Source of the DNA: Chrysomallon squamiferum
Lineage: Eukaryota > Mollusca > Gastropoda > Neomphalida > Peltospiridae
NCBI GenBank assembly: GCA_012295275.1
Contig: CM022672.1
Location: 16,859,894 to 16,872,393, forward strand
Direction: 5' to 3'
Length of the DNA: 12,500 nt
In this document: piece by piece, positions 1 to 8,455 of the stretch
How positions within the stretch are numbered: the first letter of the stretch is position 1
How the letters are laid out: each line of letters opens with the position of its first letter
Notes under the pieces: generated by a model
What the model was told of the DNA's origin: nothing
What the model saw: only the letters and a program-made list of their open reading frames with translations
Database searches by the model: none
Program-made: the position numbers and the translations under genes

Positions 1-1135
1 CAAATAAAAAGTTGGAAACCATTTTAGCTAATTCTGATCATGTTTGGATAGTTATATAGCTGTATCTGAGGACAGTCATAATTCAGTTATTTCAACTATT
101 TCAAAATTGTTCTCACATTTATCTTTTTATTTTAGTTCAGCAGTTAGCTAGCTCTTTGGCATTTTCACCAACTGATTCTATACCACAACCAAAAATCTTC
201 ATCATCCATGTCTGAACTTTGAATGAAAATAAAACATAAAAATAGTCTATTTAATTCTTCTTTCAGTGTCAATAAATATTCTGTGTATTTTTTATAATTA
301 TTTTTTAATTTGATTTGAAAGATGTCCAATTTGTTCTGTTATCTTGGTCATATTATTGAAATTCTTCCTCTCTAAACTGATTTCAAACAATTTTTCAGTA
401 AAAATTTTCAGACGAATACAATCTAGCAAAGTGCATAATTTATTTTGAAGGATGAAAATTCACTGAAATTTTGAAAGATCCATGCTAAAAAGATGTCACA
501 TTTGTTTGTGAAAAACTATAGAAATGGTCTGTCACATTCACTGTGAGATTAAATTAAATGTCTTAATAACTATTGTCATTGATTCACTAAGATTGTGACT
601 AATATTTTTGGCAACTAAATGATGACCGTGTAACATACAGTGCACTGTAAGAATCAAAATACATTAATTACAATGGTGCAGTACATCCTTTCCACAGGAT
701 ATCAAATGTTCAAAAAGTACTTATTTTTCAAAATTTTACAGCCTCAAAAATAGATACTCCAACAGTGTCAGTTTCTGAAAGTTTAATGAACAACTTTCAC
801 AGATTGCAGTTATCTATGAAACACATGTATGTCAAAAGAATAATTCTGTTATCTTATTGTAGATTCATCAATTTGAATAAAAAAATTGTTTTTCAAGTTT
901 TCAACTATATAGTTTTCTACATCAGATGTTATTTCATCAATTCTCTAGATTGAATCATTGCTCAATGGTAATGTTTTAAAATATTTACTCAATGTTGATC
1001 ACTTTTTGTGAGAAATTCAAAGGAAGGCTGTGTAGCATTTTCATGCAGAAACTATATATGCACTTCCATTTGTTGCAATTATCTGAGCTATTTCATAAGA
1101 TACAGTCCATCCACTTTCACTTCTGCTCATTGTAT
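1..1135 (-). mobile_element. Decayed hAT-family transposase (ZBED5/SCAND3-like)
   Basis: Read on the minus strand, pieces of a hAT transposase appear in order, broken by stops and frameshifts. Around 1103-1060 is a Ser-Tyr-Glu-Ile-Ala stretch like the family's helical lead-in. At 977-948 is Leu-Pro-Leu-Ser-Asn-Asp, followed in the same frame by an Arg-Ile-Asp-Glu run and Phe-Phe-Ile-Gln-Ile-Asp-Glu-Ser-Thr ending at 858, the region of the first catalytic Asp. At 645-607 is Val-His-Cys-Met-Leu-His then Leu-Val-Ala-Lys, matching the conserved Cys/His segment. Fainter similarity to the C-terminal part continues to the window edge. Assignment is from memory of ZBED5/FAM200/SCAND3-type proteins. 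The copy is non-functional and runs out of the window at base 1. Confidence 0.72.
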
Positions 1136-1923
1136 TAAAAGAAAAGAAAAAATGAGAAGGTATTTCATTAATTAATTATTATTTTATTTTATTTTTTTAT
1201 CTTCAAAATAAGCGATGAGTTTGTTCATTTTTTTAAATTATCTACAAGTGTTAAAGGTTTTATAGCTACATTAGAAAATTACTTGTTACATAAAAGACAC
1301 ATAGATTGTTTTTGGTCATTTAGTCATTCTACAAAGACATAAGCCAAATTTCAGAATCGCAACACTTTCGATATCAAATTAAGAACCAGTCACTTGTCTT
1401 AATTGCTGTTCAAATACTGTGAACAGTGCAGGTGTTGTGAAACAGTACATTTTCCAAAATTATTATTATTATTATTATTAACAGAAATATCACCATCATC
1501 CTCATTATTATTTTATAACACTTTAATTAATTCCTTTGTGCAATGCTGATATTAATTATTTTTATTTTCATCTTATAGAATTTAATCCCTTTGGAAATAC
1601 AGAAACGTGTCAGATTATATTGAAACAACAGCAGATTTTAACGCGAAACAAAATGTATCACTTCGTAGCAGAATAAGGCCTTACTGAGTGCATTTGGTAC
1701 CCAATAAAACTTTGTATCCATAATTTTTAACCAGTTTTTTTTAAATTTAATTGTATCATCCATACTAGTGACATATTTAAAAATAATATTTATCTTTGTT
1801 TTATTGTCATTAGTAATTGGAGTTTAATTGGATTTTTGGAACGATAAAAAAATCTAATCATTATAAAAATAATAATAGTAATAGTTGGCTGAAAAATATA
1901 ATGAACACCGAAATAATTAATTA
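1136..1923. other. AT-rich spacer with a possible plus-strand terminal exon
   Basis: Mostly A+T with (ATT)7 at 1459-1480. One less AT-rich patch, 1579-1708, follows a pyrimidine-rich acceptor ending ATAG at 1578. It has a 14-codon open frame to a TGA at 1621-1623 and AATAAA at 1703-1708, the layout of a last exon, but no upstream exon is visible. The rest shows nothing I can name. Confidence 0.4.
1459..1480. repeat. (ATT)n microsatellite
   Basis: About seven perfect ATT units in AT-rich spacer, not linked to any gene feature. Confidence 0.9.
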
Positions 1924-1948
1924 CCGTATATACTTGTGTACAAGGCGA
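1924..1948 (+). repeat. Left terminal inverted repeat
   Basis: Begins CCGTATATACTTGTGTA directly after a TA dinucleotide. It pairs with 2681-2705 in inverse orientation, with two mismatches in the first 24 bases. Confidence 0.8.
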
Positions 1949-2680
1949 CCTTATGTATTTTAAGACCAAAAATTGCCTCAAGTAATTTTAGGTATTACTT
2001 GTGTATAAGTCGACTGTAGATTCCAGGCACCGTCACTATTTTTAGACCAGTGTGACAGTGCCATGAAGGCCTACATTGTACGCCTACTGTAGCTTGCACG
2101 AACATACCATAATAACGTAAAGGCATGTATTACACGAGCTATAGCCTAAATGTATCATAAATAGTATCTCTTTAATGTAATAGGTCTAACATGGAGACCT
2201 AACTTACCGTTATATTTAGTCGTTCTATGATTTACAAAATTTGTCGGTAGTGGATATTAATGACGATTGCAATATTATTTCACCAAATTCTTTACAATTA
2301 AACAAGTGAGTTTTGTTTATGAAATTAGGACCGATATTTTTAATGCAATTTGGCAGAGAAGTCTGCATTCCTAGATCATCGCAAGACGCTGTAAGGCATA
2401 ACGCCGTACTGACGGTTTTCTCGCTTTAAAATGTATTTTTATGTCATTAAACGGAAGAATATCATGTTTTACATTCATATTTGGTTTTGTTATTTAATTT
2501 TTCAAAAAAAATTTGTACGATAAAATTATATTTTTGAAAAGCTGAAAGACCGCGATTATTTTAGATGCATCCCGTAGCAAAAAATAGTCAAAATGGCGAC
2601 TCTTCAGCAACAGCTACAAAAGCATTACCTATGTATAAGTCGACCGCCAAAATATTACCTTAATGTAGTCTCCCAAAAAT

Positions 2681-2705
2681 TCGACTTATACACAAGTATA
2701 TACGG
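2681..2705 (-). repeat. Right terminal inverted repeat
   Basis: Inverse complement of the left end, terminating ...TATATACGG directly before TA. Confidence 0.8.
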
Positions 2706-2745
2706 TATATTTAATATAACCTTCCTAATAATATTAATAAAAATC

Positions 2746-2750
<5 letters not shown>

Positions 2751-2778
<28 letters not shown>
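2751..2778 (+). repeat. Poly(A) run, 28 bases
   Basis: An unbroken A28 located 46 bases right of the 1924-2705 element. It could be a retroposon tail or simple slippage. No SINE/LINE body with a polymerase III box was recognised to its left. Confidence 0.85.
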
Positions 2779-2779
<1 letters not shown>

Positions 2780-3713
2780 ACAAAAACCCCATAAACAACA
2801 ATACAAAAATATATATATATAAATCACAATAAAGAGAAATTATCACCGGTACCTATTAACCAAATCAAATTGACAAAGCACTTGTTAATAACAAAATATG
2901 GTGTATTTCTGCAGGCATGAATTTACCTTGATATGTACCGTTGTATTTATTCTTCAAACAAAACCAGCTGTATTTACATAACTTGTCCATCAGTTTTATT
3001 GCAGTAGTGTTATTTCTTATATTAATGATCATGTTTTTTTTATAATACAACATAACTGGAATAGTAATACAAATTATTCAAAACCACAAAGTCAATTTGA
3101 AAACCATCATGATGATGATAATTTGAGAAATTTGTATATCATGTAATTGAAATTAGAAAACATACTCAAAGATGTTAATTGGTTAAACAAGAAAACAATA
3201 AAGAGTTATTAAAATTAAACTTCAGTAAAGAATAGTTAATAGGATCTTCAGTCCACTACAAGTCTATTAAATTCAGATCACAAACAAGAACACTTTCCAA
3301 AACATCAACACAGGACTTGATAGAGCATGTAATATAGTTATTTAATTCTAAACAAACAAGTTTATCAATTGAATAAACCATCAGAGAACATTAATAAATT
3401 AAAAAGTACCACTATTTTGATATAAATCACAAAAGAGAAAAACATAAAGAATTATTTTACAATTATGGGTCAAATACAGATAACAGAATAAGTAACAAGT
3501 AAGAACTCAAATATGTCAACAAATTAAAAATAGAAAAGAGATTTGTAACTAGTAACTCAAAAAGAATAACAGTAAGTAATTTTAAATTAAGCACTATAGT
3601 AGAAATGTATTATTAGTATTAAAAATTAAGCAGCCAAATATTCAAAAAAATAATATATATGCAATTAGTTTAAATCAAAAATTGAAATGTATTTTTGATC
3701 AACTCTTAATATA

Positions 3714-3935
3714 ATTATTTTAAAATAAAAACTGTAAAAAGATTACAGTCCAGTTATTTTAAATTAAAAACAAAGTTACAATAATTATTTTAAATTAACA
3801 AAATGAGATTACAGTAGTTATTTTATTTAAAGAACTAATAAGTTACCCATCTAGTATTTTAAATAAAGAACTAAAAAGACTATAAACTCCAGCTATTTCA
3901 AATTAAGAATTAGTAATTTTAATTTAATAACTGAA
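3714..3935 (+). repeat. Degenerate ~35-bp AT-rich tandem repeat
   Basis: A core like rTTATTTTAAATtAA recurs at 3714, 3753, 3784, 3817, 3853, 3892 and 3913. Spacings are 39, 31, 33, 36, 39 and 21 bases. Several copies also carry ACAGT or AGAACTA next to the core. Looser copies extend left to about 3550. The irregular period indicates an old or decaying array. Confidence 0.5.
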
Positions 3936-3992
3936 AACAGAATATACAGAACAAGTATTTAGAGTTTTTGGTCAAAATATAAAATCCATCTA

Positions 3993-4746
3993 CAGTGGTA
4001 ACTTGACTTCGGAATTTAATTTGTTCCATGACCAAGCTCGTAACTCAGTTTGATTGTATATCAGATCAGTTTTCCCAGCTGAAATTAATTGAAATACCAT
4101 TAATCCGGTCCAGCCCCCTAAAACCACCTCATTCTTTTGTAATGTGTTTTTAAACAAGAAAAATGTATTTATAAATTAAAAATACTGTATAAAAACAAAA
4201 TAAAAGAGAATGTAAAAAAATAAATTGGTTTTATAAAGTGTATCTATCTTGGAAACCAGACAAATTATTTTAATGCCTTTGGCTGGATTTACAGCCTTTA
4301 TTAACTCCTGCTTTAGTATGGTACATATTGTAGAACTACTACGCTTCTACTGCCTAACCAAGTCAACTAAATGAACACCTATTTTTCTATGATTTCATGC
4401 TTTATTTCAGTAGGCATCATCCGCTTCTTCTTCTCAGCACTATCCTTTGCTCTCACTTTCTTATGATCCATGGTCAGAAAAAAGAAATTTGGCAAAAAAC
4501 TGCACAAAATGCAAGCACAACACAATAGAGATGCTTCACTAGCAATAAACATATGAAGTAAACAAGTGAGACATGGAATGCTGGATGGATGTTGTGTTGT
4601 TCATTGCGCCAACTAATGGCAGCATATCTGAAGCTCACTCATAACTCGGATTTTAGCTTGGAACTCAAAGAAAAAAATCAACCAAGTGACTGCTCATAAC
4701 GTGGAAAAATCTTAAGTTGGGGCACTCGTAAGTCAAGGTAACACTG
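3993..4746 (-). mobile_element. Tigger/pogo-type (Tc1/mariner superfamily) deletion derivative
   Basis: A 754-bp element flanked by TA on both sides (3991-3992 and 4747-4748). Ends are CAGTGGTAACTTGACTT on the left and, inverted, CAGTGTTACCTTGACTT on the right. The subterminal sequence has the repeated 'CTCGTAACTC' theme known from animal Tigger-type copies. On the minus strand it carries the broken N-terminus of a Tigger transposase (4471-4262), after which the coding sequence ends abruptly. That indicates an internally deleted, non-autonomous copy. Family placement is from memory of such ends and the encoded fragment. Confidence 0.82.
4262..4471 (-). pseudogene. Tigger transposase N-terminal fragment, broken
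   Basis: Starts with ATG at 4471 and Met-Asp-His-Lys-Lys-Val, a lysine-rich N-terminus, then Glu-Ile-Lys-His-Glu-Ile-Ile-Glu-Lys. The frame meets a stop there; with a small shift it resumes as Gly-Val-His-Leu-Val-Asp-Leu-Val-Arg-Gln, a stop, and Ser-Thr-Ile-Cys-Thr-Ile-Leu-Lys-Gln. This is the CENP-B/pogo-type helix-turn-helix that binds the element's ends in intact relatives. At least one frameshift and one in-frame stop make it dead. The DDE catalytic domain is missing altogether. Confidence 0.8.
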
Positions 4747-5020
4747 TATTGTAAATGGCGATATTTTGACAAAAGATTTTTCGATTGTATCCAGCAAAAA
4801 TCTACAAGGAATGCATATATCATTAATTTTATATAAATACAAGATATTCTAGTCCATTATTTCAATTAATTATTTATTTAATAATCCAATATTTGATAAC
4901 TCTAATGTTTTTATTACCTAATTGAATTTAGGATGTCTCTCCCCTTTTGGTTATCAATTACAATTTTTTTACATAAGCAATAATAACCCTTTCAAGTTTT
5001 AATCATATTTTACGTGCTAC

Positions 5021-5058
<38 letters not shown>

Positions 5059-5279
5059 TTTAAATATAAAAAATAAATAAATTAATAAAATTTGGAAAAA
5101 TAATAAATAATTAATGAACCTTAAATTTAAATAAAGAATTATTTTAAAAGGATATAAGAACCAGTAACAAATGACCAAAAACTCTAAAAGCAATGTCAGC
5201 AATCAGTGAATTCAGTTGTTTTCTTATCATAAGATTTAGTTAACACGGCATGCATGCCCTTCCAATTTTACTGCCTGGT
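4747..5279 (-). other. 3' flank and probable 3' UTR of the complete tetraspanin
   Basis: Downstream of the TGA at 5280. It contains an (ATA)n array at 5023-5057. Minus-strand AATAAA hexamers lie at 4915-4910 and 4878-4873, about 370-400 bases past the stop, and are candidate poly(A) signals. In so AT-rich a region hexamers occur by chance, so the transcript end is unproven. Confidence 0.45.
5023..5057. repeat. (ATA)n microsatellite
   Basis: About eleven perfect units, probably within the 3' UTR of the complete tetraspanin gene. Confidence 0.9.
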
Positions 5280-5369
5280 TCAGGTATAAATATTCCTTGT
5301 TAAGATATTGGTGTCATCATAGATGTGTCCAGATCTCATGAAGAAGACAAGGGCTATCATTCCTACAAG
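5280..5369 (-). CDS. Tetraspanin coding exon 7, with stop
   Basis: Encodes residues 259-287 and a TGA stop at 5282-5280. It completes TM4 (hydrophobic to Met269) and adds a cytoplasmic tail of 18 residues with an Asp-Asp and two tyrosines but no cysteine. The acceptor is strong, with a pyrimidine tract running into CCACAG. Confidence 0.9.
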   Translation of the reverse strand, partial: LVGMIALVFFMRSGHIYDDTNILTRNIYT

Positions 5370-5757
5370 CTGTGGAGGGAGAGAAAACAAAATCATTTAT
5401 TAATAATTTTATTAAAGGGAATGGTATTCATCATAGAAAAAAAAAGAAAAAAAGGAATGAAATTCTTTGTCAAGGTTTTCAGCAATTTGTTAATTGGAAT
5501 TGCAGTCTTTTCTTTTTTTTCCAACTTCAGTGACAAATTTATTTCATGGCATGATTAGAATATAAAAGTTTAATTTTCAAATATTGTTTTGTTTATTTTT
5601 GTTGTTTTTTTCTAATCAATTTGTATTTATGTAAGCAAAAAGCTAGAAATGAATAAATGTGTCTTATAAAAACAAAAAAACAAATACAAAAATTAATAAA
5701 TAAATAAATTAAAAAATTAGAAATAATAATAATATAATAATAATAATAATAATAATA

Positions 5758-5802
<45 letters not shown>

Positions 5803-8401
5803 TCAAATGGGTTTTTTCTTATAAGAAATCCACTGTAATAGTTTATAATAATTATAAAAATGTTTCTAAATTTTCTCTCTTTCTTTTGGTTACATAATAT
5901 TCACCTCCACAAAGATGACAGAACCACCAGTTCCCAGAAATATTACGTAAATAAGATCATACCATTTATCCATTGAAGTATAACAACCCTGAAATTTAAA
6001 AAAAATATATATATATTTTTAAAGAAACAAAAATAAATAATGGTTATGGTTAGCAGCAGAATGTAAATGAAAATAATGAAGACTTTTAATTATCAAAATA
6101 ACTGAATAAGTCAGCAATGAAATATCAGTGTTTTTGAATTTTTTTATTTTTCATTTTATCAGAAATTTAACATTGTTCATTATCATTTTTCTGGTAACAT
6201 TGTACTAGTTGACCTTTCAAAGATGAAGGAAGGATTATTTTATTTATCAACTAATTCAATACATTTCTGCTTTATACTGATTGACAGAGGAACCAGTCAT
6301 TGGCTACTTTTGTTTTGTGATTAACTCAAAAAATAATGTTAACTATACTTTCTAATAGTCAGGAAAACAGCTACCTTAGTATAATGCAAACCAATTACCT
6401 TAGTATAATGCAAACCAGTTTTAGGGCATTTCTTGGAATGGAAAACATCCTATGGGCACATTAATGTGATCCTGGGACCTACTGTATCTACCCATTCCTT
6501 TAACCAGTGAACCATTGAAGTCATTAAGGACATTATGATTAATTTAACCCCAAATTACTTCTAAACTTCTAAATTCAAAATGGATTAAATGTCATTAAAA
6601 CTTGTTAAACTGAATTTTTTTGGTATTAATAGTACTTTGTCTACATACATTTGAAATATGAAGTTTTGGGTTTTGTACTGGATTTGTGAAAAAACTGAAC
6701 CTGTAATCAAGATAGTGAAACCATAAAACATATTGTAAATAAATCTAATAAGGATGAACTTACATCTACATGTTTTTTCTTCAAGGTAAAGGGGCAGTTA
6801 GGGTCACGAAGTCTGCCCTGAAAATCATCAATTGTATTAAAATCACTTAACAGCAGTTCTCCTTTTATCTCACAGCATGTAGCTGGAATCAGAGCTTCTT
6901 TTACCTTATTTTCTTTTTTGTATATCCAAGTTTTGTTCCATAATGGAGCTTTTAGAAATATCTCATGTGATTCCACCCCACAACATTCAAACTGCAGTGA
7001 AAAAGAGAGAAATAAAATAAGGAAGAAAGGTAGGAAATAACAACTCAGTATTATATTAACAATTGTCCATCATAAAATAGTGACTGAAACTTCAAAGAAT
7101 ACATAAAAGAAAAGATGATAATTATTTAACATAAAATGCTGTAACTGTATGTGTGTTGATGCATAAATAAATATTTTATATCTTTGAGATTATTGTTGTT
7201 GTTGTTGTTATTATTTTCTGCAGACTAACATTAGCTAGACAGTAAATATCATTATAATAATTGTAAGAAGCCTGCATCCATGGAATCATGAAGGCTTTTA
7301 GGTTTTTTTCTTGTACATTTAACTTTTATTACTTTTAAATATTAATAATTTAATAAATGTTAGTGACAGATGTAAAATACAAAATAAAAAAAAGCACAAA
7401 ATATATATTAATTAACAGAATTATGTGGATTATTGCTGTTCTGGAAAGAACCTTATCATTTAGAGTTAGAGTGCATGTGAAGAGTTCATTAAATTTCAAA
7501 AAAAATAAAAATTACATTTAAAAAAATATATTATAAAATTTTAATTTTTATAAACCGATTTAAATCAAACACAAGCACTGAAAATATCATGGCTAGAAAC
7601 TGTGTAAAATTTATTATTATAAACTATTTAATAAGATAAAGTAAATTGTTTTGTACTTACATTGTTTTGTTTTTTTAAATTATTATTATTATTTTTTTTA
7701 AACTTACTGTTAGTTGAAATTCATCAAAAGCTTTTGATAATTCATGTTTCCTGTCAAACGGTCCATAATATTTCTCGTTTACGAGATTAGTAAGATATTC
7801 CTTGCCATGATCATCAAACTGACATCAAAAATGAAATAATGTGTAAAAAATAAAACAAAACATTATTTAAATTATGTCTTTCTGTTTATAAAGAATGAAT
7901 AAATGATTACTTGTTAAGAAATATGTAAATCATATTTGATTACAAATAGTTATTAGGCATAAAAAATGTTATTAGAGTTAAAAGAAGACTCTAGGTTGTG
8001 CCAAATTGCAACTTGATTACTTGCTAAAACAGTTATGATTGATCATGCATATCATACTTATTTTTAATCTTAGAGCTACAGCATTAATCTACATACAGAG
8101 TATGAAATATATAATTAAAATGAGAGGAAAACTGAAATATAAAATACCTCTATTTAAGCTAGATTTAAATACCTAAAAATAGTTGTACAACATACATTTG
8201 CTTTGAACTTTGCAGCCAAAATGACTGAGGTTATCTGTAATAGCATAGCAAAGCTCACTCCCAAAACATACTGAAAATAGCATAATGAATCAATTGAATA
8301 AATTATAATATAAAATAATAAATAACAACATATTTTGCTACTTTTGTTATTAAATTTTAGCTTCTTGGATTAAATAATAAATTATTACTATTATAATAAT
8401 G

Positions 8402-8455
<54 letters not shown>

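Larger units (their letters stand above)
1924..2705. mobile_element. TA-flanked DNA transposon/MITE with inverted ends
   Basis: The left end reads CCGTATATACTTGTGTA and the right end is its exact inverse complement for the first 17 bases, with partial match for several more. Both ends are flanked by TA (1922-1923 and 2706-2707), suggesting a 2-bp target duplication as in Tc1/mariner-type insertions. The GTGTATAAGTCGAC-like motif recurs just inside each end (about 2000-2012 and 2633-2644). Length is 782 bp with no recognisable transposase, so it is a non-autonomous copy. The family is not assigned; TA flanks also occur in a few other superfamilies. Confidence 0.75.
2706..3992. other. AT-rich spacer without recognisable genes
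   Basis: Holds an A28 run at 2751-2778, a short (AT)n at about 2809-2821, and from about 3550 a stretch dominated by degenerate TTATTTTAAATTAA-type motifs. No exon, splice-bounded open frame or RNA gene was recognised on either strand. Short open frames here are stop-poor only because of base composition. Confidence 0.6.

Noticed and set aside
2593-2832. 79-codon plus-strand frame starting Met-Ala-Thr-Leu-Gln-Gln-Gln
   Set aside because: Runs through the end of the 1924-2705 transposon and the A28 run; no family resemblance.
5325-5558. 77-codon plus-strand open frame over exon 7
   Set aside because: Antisense to the last tetraspanin exon and running into low-complexity intron; no recognisable protein features.
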